Positions 33,771-47,800 of a stretch of 64,000 nucleotides of DNA are shown in pieces. The notes beneath the pieces were generated by a model, which saw only the letters and a program-made list of their open reading frames with translations, searched no databases and was not told the origin of the DNA. The stretch is taken from the NCBI RefSeq assembly GCF_910591885.1, contig NC_063269.1:2418001-2482000 (forward strand), in the 5' to 3' direction. A program made the translations under genes and the position numbers. Each line of letters starts with the position of its first letter. The first letter of the stretch is position 1. Source of the DNA: Bombus terrestris. Its lineage: Eukaryota; Arthropoda; Insecta; Hymenoptera; Apidae.

Positions 33771-36700
33771 TGCAATAGTTGCACCACCTGTTAAGAGATA
33801 ATCGCAACTGCGGTTCATAATGTTTAAGTAAAGCTACACAATCAGGATGGATCGCGTGCGGGGAAAAATAGGAGAAGCAAGCGGATAAATTGTCTACGTT
33901 GTCGGTGAAAGGGAGCGACGTGGTATTTGTCGAAATTAAATCAATACCCCGCCGCGGGTGTAACGATACGTATGCGGGTAACGAGCGGTATGGTTCCCGC
34001 GTGGATTTCGTGGTGAAAAATCAACGAATCCGAACGGCGTAGCTTTAAACGTGTGTAAACGGGTGTAAATCAATGAACGAAAAATCGTCCGGTTCTACAG
34101 CCTTCGAAAAGCTCGCCCTTATTTGCATAAAAATTGATTTAGACCTGGCTCTCTGTTGAATTTAATATATAAAAGAACAAAAGGAAAGAAGAAAATTGGA
34201 GGAAAAGGAACACAAAGGGAAAGAGACGAACAGAGAGAGGTTTGGGGCAAATGCATCCCCTATATTGTATTCTGGATTTCGTTATTCGAGTTTCACACAC
34301 GCTACCAGATCGATCGATATTCACTTTCGTTTAACGATCGCGTCCCGCGTATATCTGTCTATGCAAACGCGTCGCTTGGAAATCCGTAATATACGAATGC
34401 CAGTGTGTAACGTAGCCGTGACGGAGAAACGTTTTATCGCGGTCATATCCTCCAGAGAAAAGATAAACGCGAACTGTATATACCAGTTGAATTTTCACGC
34501 TGGATCGCTGAACGTCGGGGATATGCCTATTCTTACAGTGAAATGGAATTTAGAGGTTCGAAAAGGAAGCTTTTCAACGTATTAATAAAAATCAGGATCG
34601 CGAATGTTTTGATTTTTGGTCGTTAGAATCGTTTTATCAAGAGACAAAGCAAAGTTTTATTGGTCACAGATAACAGAAATTCTTTGAGATCAAATTGCAT
34701 TTGCAACAATGTAATTGGATTCTGTTGTAACATTTCAACGAGACGAAAGTTCATGAGAATGTTAGGTATTTTTCACGTAGAACAGAGAAAGAAGATCAAT
34801 CAGGCAGCGATATTCAAATGGTGTGCTATTGAATAATTGGATGCTCTTTGTGGAACATCGGCGTTTTTGATACGGTAGACGATTTTGCAAATAGCTCGTC
34901 GAGCTTTTGATCAATCGTGCAGCCCACCGCTGTAATTATGCAATTATTTAACGTTTATAAGTTCCCCTTCGTTATTTATTGTACACCGACCGTATTCTTT
35001 TTCTTTCCTGGAAACGATTACTAAAATAATATCGAGCTTTTTTTTTTATCTAAGAGCTCGAAAAGATGTTATTGTCTGAAGAAAACGAAGAAGAAATTAA
35101 TAATGTCGTGCTATAACAGTGTGATAAATTATTTGAAAAACAGGCGCCATTATTCTCTCGATCTCTTCGTCTCGGGCAACATTCTTCGCCGTTTCTGAAG
35201 CTCCTGGGAGCAAAATTTCCTTCAAGCTTGAAGATGACTAAACACATTCTTCTCTGGTATCACGGCGACAGAACTCGTTCGTTTCACCAGGTTCTCTTCC
35301 CGACTCTTTCACTGAACACGTTTCTCAGTGATTCCAGGGACATCGTACGTAATACCGTCACAGACCAGCTCGTGGGACCGTGTACCAATTTTTTAAGAAA
35401 ATTGACTTCACGCCTCGGCTTTGTAGCCCTAGTACATGGGATTCTGCTTCAAAGCAAAAGAGACTGGTGTTTCATCAAAAAAACGTATTTTTCATACGGT
35501 CTCTGAATTAAACTCCCGACCTACGACAACATTGTCGATACAATTTCTTAAGGAAGTATACTGGAAATTTAAAAATGAATTCCGTGCTTTATATAAATCG
35601 TAGGAGTGTTGAGTAGCAAACAGGATTTTTTTTGTTACAGAAAAGATTATAACTCCTGCTCCACGCTACCCAATTTTCTGCAACTGTTTTTCTTTTGACC
35701 GTTCCACGACTCTTCTCTGGTTCTCTCAACTGTTCCAACATTTACGCAGAACTCTCCCGCTTCTTATTCATACTCCACCCCTATAAATATCATGCGCACG
35801 ATACAAATTTTGACTATTTTTACAACCCTCACACGCGCAATATTTTTGCAAGTCTCTGTATGCGTACATTCTCCGAATCACTCGCTGCCTATATCCAACT
35901 GCGAACGTTCGCTCGATTCTCGATCATTCGGTCACCCTCACGAGCTCTCATTTTCTCGATAGCCGAAAAAGCTCCCTTCAACTTGTCGGTATATTTCATT
36001 AAAAAATTCTTAACTCTGCAAATCAACTACAAATGCTCGCTATTTCCCCATACATGCATGGCTGCAGGCCACACAGTTTTATCACTGAAATTACCCGCCT
36101 GTACGGTGAGAGTAGAGACGAGGTTCGGAAAAACGAACATGAGAAGAAACAGAGTTGCACGCGGCGAGATACGCGTCCCGGAAGCGTCGTTAACATCGTC
36201 GGGAATAGGATGGCGCGAACATGGTGGGGCCGGTCGAAGGATCCAGTCGTTCACGGAGCATCGTCACGCTCCATTTACCGCTGGTACACGTTACATGCAT
36301 GTAGGTACACGTAGAGAAGAAGAGTCGGACCCGGCCAGGGCGTAGCCGGCAGCTACCGTGGCGAAGACTCGTCTAGCTGCCTCCGAAATACATAAATTCG
36401 AGGTACAAAGGAAGATACACGAGCGACGTGTAACTTGTTACCCCGTTGGAATAAGGAGGGAGCCGAAACGGGGCCGCGATGAGGGAAGAAAGACAGAGAC
36501 TGACTAGTGAAATGACGTAGAAAGCTAGATGAGTAGAGGGACAGAGCTGGATGGAAATGCAAAGAGGAACCAACTCGCCAAAGAGTGTTTTGAGACCAAA
36601 TAAGACCGAGAAAATCACAGCCTCCCGAGGGAATAGCGGGACACCGTTTCGAGACTACCTCTCGAGACGCGTCTACGTTTTCGAACATTTTCGTCTGCAT

Positions 36701-38343
36701 ACGCTACCACTTCAAGGATTATAACTTGATATTTAATCTTGGCATGGGTTTTGAACGAGGGTCGTTTGTTCGTGTAACGAATATTTTACGGTGACGAAGG
36801 TCGCGTCCCCTCGAGGGACAGGACACGGGGAGAACTGGAGAGGAGACTGTGTAGTGGATGCTGGGTGCCGAATAGCAAGGAAATGGCTCTTCAAGTTCAG
36901 AGAAACTTTCCTGCTGTCGCGCGTTAAAAGTAGCTCCGCTTGAGTGTGGTGCATGGCAATGGTCCTTTCGAAGGCGAACTCGATGGTGTCTGCTTGGGTT
37001 CCATTTGTAAGGAGAAGGCAAAGTGTCATCATCGATGTATTTGGTTTAACAAGATACGTATGTTGCCAGAGTCTGACTACGACAGGGGTTATTCTACTTT
37101 CGTAGATTGTTCTCAGCTCGCTTTTAGTGCAGGAGATACGAACTTTTCGGACTTAGTGATATAATTTGGTAGTTCGTGTAATAAGAATCTACACATTTCT
37201 TCCACCAACGTGCTTTTTCAACAGAGCAGAAGCTCATTTAATAAGGTTGCAAAATTTCGTTCGAATGAACGATGTAGTATATTTTGGATTTTAGATATCG
37301 TTGAAAATATTCTGATCAATTTCTCGATTCAATAGTCGCGATCAAATCTTCGCGTAATTCTTGAACATCCTAAACTCATCGTTCTATACCAGTTTCCTCA
37401 CGCTCCTTCTCTCTCATTCCTGTAGAGGAAACCTTATTTGTGTCATCAAACGCGACGTCGATCGCTCCACCTCTTATCTCCTCCAGGCACTTTTACTTAC
37501 AATTTTTCCAGTCCGTACTACGTTAATCTTGCGGAAGAAGAAAGAAGATCGAACAAACAGGTGCATAACCGTGCATGTTTCGTCCTCGATACGTTGCGTT
37601 CCGATCCACGTGCATTTTAACGTCACCCTTTCTCCTTGGTGAGATATGGCGGAGGATAAACAGATGAAGAGGAGGGAGGCGTCCTCCGGTATAACAAATA
37701 TGTCGCGTCGGACTACCCCCACGTCCCGACACTGTCCATTAGCTACGCGCACGAAGCTCGCCGCCTGCGAGTCCCTCGAATGAAGCGTCCCTGGAACGTG
37801 ACGTAATGAGGTAATACTTAAATTACGTCCACGTGCTGTGGCAGTATCGACAGACACACAGAGCAGAGTCTTTGGCATGGAAAACCGTTGGAGGATAGGC
37901 AGAACTAGGCCGCAAACAATGGCCCTACCTCTCGTTAACGACGCCAGACTGGCGTCGGCTGCAGCATCATCTAGCATAGTCCGGCCTGCACTGCGGCGAG
38001 TCTCTCGGTGTGCGTGCCGCGACTATCGAGTGTCCGGCGCGATATTGGAACAAGTTGCATCTCGAAGAAACAGCGATTCGCGAACTGTGTTTTTGTGAAA
38101 AATGACTGTTACGGAATTTAGGAGTGTTACGCGAGTGATTTAAAAATCAGAAATAGTAACTACACGAATGAGTCGATACTATTCGAAGTCTCTTGAGATG
38201 GTACAGCGACAAGAGTAGTATTGCTCTTTGCCGCTCACCGTTACACGTTGCTATATCGTTATATTCGTATACGTGATATTTTCGGCTATGTTCGCAATTG
38301 CGTCCAGTCTATTAGAAATAATCAATCGGAGCCGCATTCCTCC
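33771..38343. other. non-coding stretch, CpG-rich from 36.0 to 38.1 kb
   Basis: 33771-35990 is mixed DNA without features. 36030-36700 is CpG-rich, with open frames on both strands. A 216-codon + frame (35695-36345) starts at TTG, spans AT-rich then CpG-rich DNA and has no domain, so I do not call it. 36700-37000 is also CpG-containing. 37690-38095 is described separately. No exon could be supported. Confidence 0.4.
37690..38095 (+). promoter_or_regulatory. CpG-rich promoter-like patch
   Basis: Dense CpG words over 400 bp end in a segment (GAGTCTCTCGGTGTGCGTGC, near 38000) and then GTGTTTTTGTGAAAAATGAC, which resembles the start region of insect transcripts. Frames are open on both strands. 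There is no TATA box, no certain initiator and no splice donor that decides a strand, so strand and function are inference. Confidence 0.25.
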
Positions 38344-38527
38344 TAGGAAGGTTCTTTTTTTAGCTATACCTACTACTATACATCCAGTGCAAGGTACTGC
38401 AAAAACACTTCCAGCAACTTCTCTTTTATCTCTCTACTGTACTTTCGGTGCAACGTACTACAAAAACACTTCCAGGAACTTCTTCTTAGCTCCCTGCTAT
38501 ACTTCCAGACCAAGGTACTAGAAAAAC
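38344..38527. repeat. imperfect tandem array, 60-61 bp unit
   Basis: The unit contains GCAAGGTACTGCAAAAACAC, TTCCAGCAACTTCT, then TAGCTC/TATCTC and CTGTACTT or CTATACTT. The CAAGGTACT or CAACGTACT word falls at 38390, 38451 and 38511, giving periods of 61 and 60 bp. A partial leading unit (AGGAAGGTTCTTTTTTTAGC) starts at 38344 and a short trailing unit ends near 38527. Units are clearly alike, so this array is younger than the one at 29.4 kb. Confidence 0.75.
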
Positions 38528-41500
38528 GTGTACGAAAAAACGAGAGGAAATAGAAAATAAAAATAGGCAGGAGGATAGAAAGAAGCTAGGCCATGGAGCT
38601 GGAAAAAATTCCAAGCATTAAATATTACGTATTGGCTGTGGTGCACGTTAATCCGCGGGATTTACGGAGATGAACCTGATGACAGCTTTCCGTGGAACGT
38701 GTCCCAGCGCAGCAAGCGGAACGTTTCAAGCGGAATCCTCGAAACGCTTCCGTCCGCGTTCTATTGGTGCAGGTAACGGCTCTTCCGCGAGCTGGTTGCG
38801 TTGAATCGCACGCGGCTTCATCATTTTCCCCTGTTTAATATGCGATGACGCGCCGCCAACCAACCACTAACTCGCAGCGCGAAGTAGACGCGGTTCGCAA
38901 CGTGTCAGCCGAGCCACATGGCGAAACGAAACGTTATTATTCCGTGCCATTCGTCTCCCATCGACACGACGTTCGAATTATTTCCTTGGGAACGAGGAGC
39001 ACCTGAAACTGAAACAATGACGGCGCCCGTGAACCGAAACGAATAAATATCGCGATTATGAAGGTTTCTATTTTAAAATTGAAACGTCTCGCAATTGGGA
39101 TTTTTATTGCCATTTTTATGGAAATATTTTACTGCGTGAAAATTCATGCGCAATAATTTACTAACGAATAATGTTGGCGAATTGACAATTTACGGATTGT
39201 AGTCCATAGACTTCTCCCCAATAATTTTACAGTTTCACGTTGACTAGGATAGTAAGATGATTTTTAATTCGTACAAGTTTTATTGTGAAAAATTACATGT
39301 GGTTGATCGTCACGCCTATTGCTGTTATACAAGAAAATTTATTACTACTAATGATCTGTCCCTCGTGACTTAAATTGTATTGTTTAGTATTGTATTAGTT
39401 TAATTGTGGGAGTATGGTTTTATAATTTTGATATTCTATTTTTATATAATTTTTATGAATAAATTGAAGCACTTGGATATTTAATTATTTCACAAGACGT
39501 TAAAATTTCCATTCAATGTATCTATTTTGTAAATGTAGAGCATGAGGGACGTAATGAGATTCACAGTTGTGTTATTCAGAATCCAACGTTGAAGCAAACG
39601 GGTTTAGTATACTAGTCGCTTTGATACTAGAGCTCATTCATAATTGCTATTGCAAGTATTCGTTTTAATTTGCTAACTAAACCGATTTACCAAGCATCTA
39701 CCTTCTATTTGCGTTCTACGCGAGTGTATTTTCTGGTATACTCGTTTATCAGTGGAAACACTCGGGAGAATACTTATTGACATAAACAAACAAGTGACTT
39801 CGTGTGCGGGAATCCTCTTATCGTGTCGCATGTTTAAAATAATTGCTATTAAAACAGTTGCCTTTAATTGAATTCCCAATTTTCTCATTAGATGCTTATT
39901 GCTCCTACCAGTTGCTTTACTAGCTTTTCCTATATTCAGATTTCGTAGCCACATTTATCCCCTTCCCTTTATCAGACTCAGACCATAATTTTTCACAAAT
40001 TTCAAAAAAGATTACCTTGAAAAGAGTCCGAGTAATTTCCGTGATCTCGGCACGGAACCGAAAAATCTCGAAGCCTGAGGCAGGTGATAAAAGAAACACG
40101 TGAATTACCAGCGTATTTACAGTTTAAAAAATCGAGTCTTTTGATTAAAGAGTTAAAGAGAGTTAAAGGAATTTTTCAACTACGTGTAATATTATGTAAT
40201 GTTTATTTTCTTTGTAGGTATAAAGAGAGGGAAATTTCTGTGAATTCAAACGTAGCTAATATTTAAAAAATCAGAAATATAATTTCCCAACGTGATTAAC
40301 CTCGTTCAAAATTTTGTCTTACGCGCCCCTTTTTCAGGACGCTGCTTCTCCATATTCGCATTTTCAATCTGATATATGAATCTGACTGCGAGCTAATTTC
40401 CCAGGAAACTCAAAAGAATGCAGCCTGAAAAAAGGCAAGAATGCTAAATAATCTCCGCCGTCTCGGCATGAATCTGAAAAAAATCTGGAGACTCGAGGCG
40501 AGCGACGAAAGAAACAGAAAAATCGTGGCGCGTTGCTGTTCCGGAGGTCTCGAAACCGCATAATAAAGCCTCGCAAATAATACATCTTGCCGGAGAACTG
40601 TCCGTATAATGCGGCGAACTATTAAGGTATTCCAGACAAGTATTCGCCGCGATGTAGCGCGTGTGTTTTAATTAATGACGGCCCATACATGACCACGTAT
40701 AATTTCGCCCTCCTGGTTCTACTGCCACGAAACAGAGAGAAAGAGAGAGAGAGAGAGAGGGAGGGAGAGAGAGAGAGAGTCTCTAAGTATTGGTGTACGC
40801 TCCAGTCGGATTACAGGCAACATCGATAGTCGATTAAGTTTAAGTCGACCAACCTACACCCCACCTAACGCTTTCACAGCCACTGTGTTCACCCTGTGGC
40901 CGTGTAATTACGCGGCGCGATCCTTATACGACGCGTGCAACGGCACAGAAGTCTAGAGAGAGAATAATCGGCGATCCTCGATAAGAAAGGCATCAAGCGA
41001 AATGGCAGAGGAGAAGGGAGAAGGGCAGGAAGGACTATAGTGCGACTAGAGAAGCAGTCCGGCTAGCTCGACTAATTAGCGGGAATAATTAGAGGTCGAT
41101 CTGGTACCGTGGAAATTTTCCGTTCGGTCTGTAATCCTTTCCGGATCGACGTGCAACCGCGATATCTCTGTCTCGAGTCGGTTAATTATCGCCAGTAGCA
41201 ACCGAATACTTGGGTGTAAACGGTTTCCAGACATTGGTGCTGGATTTCCCTGAGATATTGTGGGAGGAATGATCGGCAATCGACGCATGTTTATGCCAGA
41301 ATATCGATAGCAAGTGAAAAGCAATTCGGAGAATACACGTGGCAAAGATATTTGACGTGCGCGTGAAATCTTTCATCTTTTCAAGACGAGGATTTTCTTT
41401 TCGTGATAGGAGCAATAATATAGCAATACAGACTATGATACGCTCGAGTATGCTCACTTGAGAATGTATATAATTTAACTGTAATTTCTTCGATGGAATA

Positions 41501-42574
41501 ATTCCAATGGTGTAGTTCCATTCATAATAAATGAAATCTATTAATATTTCTATAAGTTAACTTGCTTCGGATTGTTCCATTAGCTTCTAATGATTAAGAA
41601 TGCATAATTCTAAAAGGGCATATATACGTAAAGAAACGAGGCTCTATTATTGTTATTATACTATCTGTTTTTATTTCCTACTTATAGTTTTATCAGTTTA
41701 TTTTGTATTTGACGAGTAAAAATCTACAATTCAACATCTCCGCAATATTTATTCGATTTCTTTCTTTATTTTTGTTTTCACGATTTCTTTCTTCTACCCT
41801 CTTTTCTGTCTGATTTGCTTCTTACTTTTGGCGACGCGAAATCGATAGAAGCAATCGGGAATATCCGGCACTTCATCAAAATTCCATATTCGCGAGAATC
41901 AGTCGGCAGCGGCCACCTTGAACCCTCGCTTACACATACAGACACACTTGGAGGAGTATGCACATAACCGTGTACGAAGGCAGCGTACAGGGAATGCCAC
42001 TTCACCTAGACGTTTTATCTATAGGCGGTTTCTTCCTTATTTCCTCGAGGATTCGTCAGGATAAAAGAACGCGTGAAAAAAGGCTGCTGTCGAAAATAGG
42101 CGCCAACCATCGTTCGATGACTTGTAAATTAGAACTTGTTCGCTCCGAGTTGACTGGCTTTGACGAGAGGCCAAGTTTCCCTATCTGCTTCGACGTGCCT
42201 AATGGAAATTATTGGAATTCCATTCGATACAAACATTCTTAGAATGTACATTAATTCCTCTCTTTGAATTGTACGGTGGAATTCGTCTTGTCGAGTTTAC
42301 GGGAATCAGATGAATTCCAGTTAGTTCGCTACGGGCCACGGGCTGTTGTACTTTGATAATTGAGAGGATGCTTGTAGTTGGTGTTCGCGTGTGGAGAAAT
42401 TGATTTAATATCTTCGAGGCTTGTTCAACTACTTTCTACTAAGGTGCTGCAAAATTAACACGTATATTTCACGATTATATTATTATATGTCTTACGGTGA
42501 CAGATGTCATATGCTGGCAACAAAAAGTTTACAAATATATGTTATGGTGGTTACCAAAACACTATAGCAGATAT
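38528..42574. other. non-coding stretch
   Basis: 38650-39030 is CpG-rich without a clear exon. 39050-39700 and 41460-41780 are AT-rich. A 93-codon ATG frame on the - strand (39673-39954) has no recognisable domain. 40590-40960 mixes ATTA words with CpG and a GA microsatellite. No gene or RNA identified. Confidence 0.4.
40734..40781. repeat. (GA)n microsatellite
   Basis: A purine run of GA units with two GGGA interruptions, ending GAGAGTCTCT, a small inverted end. Confidence 0.85.
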
Positions 42575-42691
42575 CCTTATTTTCCATTGAAACGTTTTCT
42601 ATCAAGTTTGACATTTTATTTTCGTAAATAAATAAATAAAGTACTACTAAACGATACAAAATTTAATGTACTCGAATCTAATTAATTAGTA
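42575..42691 (+). repeat. AT-rich dispersed repeat, copy 2
   Basis: It shares CCTTATTTTCC at the start and AAATTTAAT(G/A)TACTCGAA at 42659-42674, then TAATTA.TTAGTA at the end, with the copy at 14643-14760, in the same orientation. A short AAAT tetranucleotide run (42627-42640) lies in the middle. Confidence 0.5.
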
Positions 42692-44730
42692 CCTATGACA
42701 AAGCTATAATAAATACGATGCTGTGTAAATATTTTCTGTCGTAGTCGTCGTATAATATAATTTTAATATTATAATACTCTTCATAATCAAAATGCACAAG
42801 AAAGACATCGATAATATATGAAAGTCTAACCGATTCACCAGAACGTAATGGCGGTGAGACGGTTCCTCGAAACGTTCCGGAAACCGGCAGCAAAGAGCAA
42901 CGAACGCTTTACACTCGGGGCCAGAATATCAAATAGACCGATAGCGGAGACAGTCGACCATGTAAGATAAACGAGCCAATATGGGCCGTGACACTCGCTA
43001 ACTGTTGGATTTAGTGAGCTCGATAACCGATAACTTTCTTATTAAGTCTCTAGTCCGGGATTCGAGTTATCGGGCACAGTTTCGGCGATTGGAAGGAGGA
43101 AGGACCATTGCTCTTCCTGAATTTATACCGTGTTCGCCGTTACACGCGCGAGTTGAACGAATCCGACGAATCGTGGTTCTAGAATCGTAAAACGACCACC
43201 GGAATCGTTATTCCGATTCGTCTCGACGGAATTAATTTCGTGGTCATCGGGCAAGTTCCGAATAAACTCGAGCGATTCTTGAAGAAACGGTCGAATTGAA
43301 TTTCTTTCATTGAATTTTAATTCATCGTCGTTTCAGCGTCGTCGCTGGAAGTTGACTTATTATTAATGATTCTTTGGTTGGAACAGAGACAGGCAGAAAT
43401 TGTTGAAATTATAGTATTTAGTAGCTAGCTTTGTACTTATTTCATTTCACGTTTTAGAAGGAATTCAATTTAGTGGAATAAGCCAGGGTTAGGAGCAACT
43501 AGGGATACAAGTGACGAGATAAATGTTTTAAGATACATCGTAACGCAAACGTTAATGGCACGTGTGTTAAAACGAATCAAATCCTCGCAACTATCTCGCG
43601 TCTTGATACCAATATCCTCCATAATCGCAGATTCAACACGTCAATGTAGGATACAATTCGAAAACCCTTAGGCTTCTATAATAAGGTGAAACGAATTCAC
43701 TTCAAACAAACCGGTCATATTGGTCATAGGTTTGGACAATACGTGCTCGCTAATAACAGCAAGTTGGCTAGCAAATCAAAGGAGCGACTTCTCGTCGGTA
43801 ATTAGAGCTCGGCTAGCTGAAGAGTTCGAACGTAAATCGATTTCCCTACAATCACCTCGTCTTCGTGGCTCGAATTAAGCTGTTCGAAGCAGCGATCACG
43901 AGAAAATTGCGCGAGGAACCTCGCCGCCTTTAAAATCCACTCTGACGTCATTTCACATGCATGGAATTTTATTTCGTGTAAATACTGTCTTCGACGAAGT
44001 AATCGCCGCTGTAATTTCGATCCGCCTTTTCCTCTATCGCAAGTGAAAAAACTGTTTTCTTTTCTACGTGAATATTAAACGAGAAAGAGGAAAGACCGGA
44101 GGACTAAAATGTGGAGGATGTTTTCGAGGTCGCTGGAAAACCGCTCCACCGGTAAACAGCGTCTTCATAACTTCCGTTCTGGCGAAAGACTCGAGTGGAT
44201 CGAAAATAAGTTTCGCGCTTCAAGGGTGGACGGGTGAACCGGCCGCCCTCGTGAATGTTTCACGAGGAACTTTCTTTCTCCGCCGGTATTTAGTCACGGC
44301 CCTCTAACTTCGCCCTGCCGACGAAGGAAGTTATTAATCTGCGAGAAGTCAATCCACGTTTCTTGCCTCTCACGGTCACAGCCCATTGTATTCGTGCTCG
44401 TGCAATTACATCCGTAGCCCGTTCCAGTTCGTTCGCGACTTTTCGTCCTCTCCAGACGGGCCCGTGCAAGCGAATGGCCACTTGATCGCATAATTTCATC
44501 CCTCGTGGCTTTTCGGCGGTGTTCGGCCACGATGCAAGTTCAACTCGCGGATGAAAAATTGAATTTCGTCCCGGTCGTACTTCTTTTAATATTCGGAACA
44601 CGCTGGTGGAGAATATGAAGTTGAATGGTTTCCCGATTAAAAGATTTTTCTTAAGTTGCTAATAAATTGAATGGCTCGACAATGAAAATGACAAGTGAAT
44701 ATTTGTAATGTTTCCTATTGTCGAGAAATG
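42692..44730. other. non-coding stretch
   Basis: 42840-43280 and 43850-44580 carry CpG-rich DNA with open frames on both strands and no recognised product. The remaining DNA is AT-rich. Nothing else seen. Confidence 0.4.
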
Positions 44731-44839
44731 TTTTAAATTTAAGATGTTTTAAATTTAAATTTAATTTTAAATTTAAATTTAAATATAAATTTAAAAATAA
44801 ATTTAAATTTAAATTTAATTTCAAATTTAAATTTAAATA
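44731..44839. repeat. (AAATTT)n self-complementary hexamer array
   Basis: The hexamer AAATTT recurs for about 109 bp, with interruptions such as TTAATTTTAAATT and AAATATAAATTT. The unit is its own reverse complement, so either strand can fold back on itself over the whole array. The open frame across it is a run of K-F dipeptides and is not a gene. Confidence 0.85.
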
Positions 44840-47800
44840 CGAGAGGATGATCTTTAATATGAGTTATTTTGGTGTATCTCATCCTTTTGGGTATTTAATT
44901 TCCACACTAGAGAAAGTCTTACAAATACCAGTAAAGTTCTAAGCGTATTTGATTCGTGGTGCAATTTTAACGAAAGTACTTTCAGGGCAGCTTCAAAATG
45001 TCACTGTCGAAATGAAAGATTGGCACATAAAAATTCGGAAATTCCAAACTTCTTCAAGACTACACGTTCAGGATCTCACTGCTGAAACGAAAAGTTTCAA
45101 AAGTTGAAAGGCTGCGTTAGGATTAAGAAATTAACGTACTTATTCGCTGCTATGGGAGCAACCACAGAAGATATCCAATGATAAAGAACGAAAAAAAGCG
45201 AGAAACTTAAATTTATATAATGGAAAGTAGTGTACAGGCTATAGTAAAATGAGCGTGGATCGTTTCTATCTTTGATCGAGATCAAGCTGTCACTTGCTCT
45301 CAAAGAATTTCCAGTCGCCTAGCAGAAACGGTATTTCGCGAAAGAAACAACTAGCTCTCTATGGCGAATGATCGATCGTATTAAGGGTATGGCTGTATGT
45401 TTCATCCTGTTGTGATTGGCGTTTTCGGGGCAAACGGGATGGCCAGTTCTCAGCTCCGTTCTCGGTGTTGGATATCGAGCCCCTTGGCCCATTTTCCGCG
45501 TTTATCCCCGCGGCAGGCATTTGTTTCGATACAACGAGAAGTCCTGTAGAAATCGCGGCGAACGAAAACCGATAGTTACTGGTTAACGATTAAGCTTATC
45601 GGCCCCGTGTTAGCCGCGCCGTTTGTTCATTGTTCGATGCTTCTCTCTCGTTTCGTTTCTCAGAAACGTGGATAGTTATACAATGCTCGGCATCCTGATT
45701 GACGTATTTTCTTTTCCGCGGTAATCTTGATTTAACTCTTTATATTTATGTTTCGTATTTTGCACCGGAGCAATGCTATCGCTCTTTGAAAGATTCCTTT
45801 GATATTTCAAAATATTATTTAGGTAACTGGATTTTGAAAAAAGTACAATTTCGAGTACGCAAGAGAAGAAATTGTAATTACAGCCGTAAGAAAGAACTCG
45901 TCGCTGGAAGAGATAAACAGCTGTTGATTAACTTTGAATCGGAGCTCTTTACGTCGACAATTGCCACAAATTGAGCAGCGAAACAAGAGAACAAAACATT
46001 TACCCCTCCGGATGAAGTTTTATCGTCCATCCGAACTTCTAATCCTGTTTGTTTGACCAAGCTTCAGCCACTCACACATCTGGCAGCTCGTCGCGTGAAG
46101 TTTCGATATCGCCTTGCTCGGAAGAAGAGGAAGCTTCTTCAAATTTCGCGAGGGTCGTGCATTTGACACCCACCGCTATCGGTTTTCAGCATTTTTGGTC
46201 AGAGAAAGCCAACATCATTCGCAGGATCTTCGTTATAAGAGAAGCAACCGTGGAAACTCTCGCTATTATATCTCTGTATCGATCCATTCACAAAGTATTT
46301 CTACCAAAAGAAAAAGGAATTTCTACGAAATACGCAGGTTCACGAAAATATTCAAGAACTTGTAAACATTTCTCACAAATGTTTTATCTATGCTACACTA
46401 TGATATACTTTGAAATTCTATTGGTTTGCAACGAATTTTCTGTAATTTCTTTTTTTTAATTTAAATGAATTTCAATTTTACCAATACCAATCGTGTCTGA
46501 TTACGGTGCTAATGAAGTTACACAACAGATATAACATGGACATAAAAGTTTTGTAGGGTAGGTGAGCCAGTGTATATCACGTATTCATGTAAGTGTAAGA
46601 TTATTTTTCTACGAAACAACTACTCGTGGTAACCGGATAATCTCGAGTCTCTGAGCAACGGCGTATATCAGCAACTTTCACTAAATCAATTTATTGTCCT
46701 CTCTACGCGGTGCCGCGATATAGTTTCAAACAGCCAGTGGGGGTAATTAAATGAGAATTTCTGTTTAAATTACATCGAAAGTTGGAAAGTTCCTCCCTCT
46801 GGCTCCGACTAACTGGAATGAAAGTCGATGATGAAACGATGAAAAATTCAAAGGCGCCAGAGCTTGATACGTATAGACCAGACAGTGTTCGCGTGAACAA
46901 GTAACGCCCAAGTCGATAACCGATTCGATATTCCTCTGGCTGCTTTCTTTTCTACGCTTTCTCGATTAAAAGTATCTCCGGGATTAAAGGAAGTTAATCC
47001 ATACGGACGAAAGTGACACAGTTTTCTACGGCCGTGGTCTACGTATACTTCCTTCGATATTCGTCGTCTTTGCTTACCCTGCCGAACGATCTTGATCGGC
47101 TTCCCGTTTTCGTAAATATTTGCTCAAATACGAGGCAAGGTGTTCAAAAATTTCAACTAGCGCGATATTGGATTCTGAGAGATCTTTTTTTTGGCTAACT
47201 TATTTTTTAGTAATCATCGAACGTTTGACGAGTGCATAATAAAATTGTTCAAGTATCGTATATTTTTTTCATTGGTTCGTTCTGTATTTTTATCGACGAT
47301 GGAATAGAATAAATTTAACCAGCTTTACAGCTTAAAAAGGGATGCCATAGATAAGTAGACATACATCAAGACTTTCACAGCCACGACTCAGCGTCCCTTA
47401 AGTACAATCCTCGCGCGCAATCTGCTCCAACGACGAACTTATGCCAATTACTAGCAATCTTCAACGAGATGCCACTCGTGCTTCCAGTCTCCATTAAATG
47501 GCCGTTAAGCAGTTCTCCTTGTAAAATGAATACGCTTAGTTAAACCTCGACCTCGTGGGACGCAATGATTTCAGACCGTAACATCTAAGAACACTGTAAT
47601 TTATTTGCTAGCGTATGAAAATTTTCTTTACACGAAGAAAATTTATTAATTTCGGAATACATCGACTAGAAGCTTCTATGATCATAAATTTGAAAGTTAA
47701 TAAGGAGAGATCGATTCGATCAAAATGAGATAACGCGTTAGTAGATAGAAGATGCATAAGCAAACGAATTAAAATGTTCGAGAGATTAAAAATACGAACG

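Noticed and set aside
35695..36345. 216-codon + strand frame
   Set aside because: It starts at TTG, crosses an abrupt change in base composition and shows no domain or consistent codon use.
44718..44942. Frame of alternating Lys-Phe
   Set aside because: It is a translation of the AAATTT array.
46049..46459. 136-codon + strand frame with an acidic N-terminal part
   Set aside because: Non-ATG start, first Met near the C-terminus, a C-terminal half typical of AT-rich DNA, and no domain.
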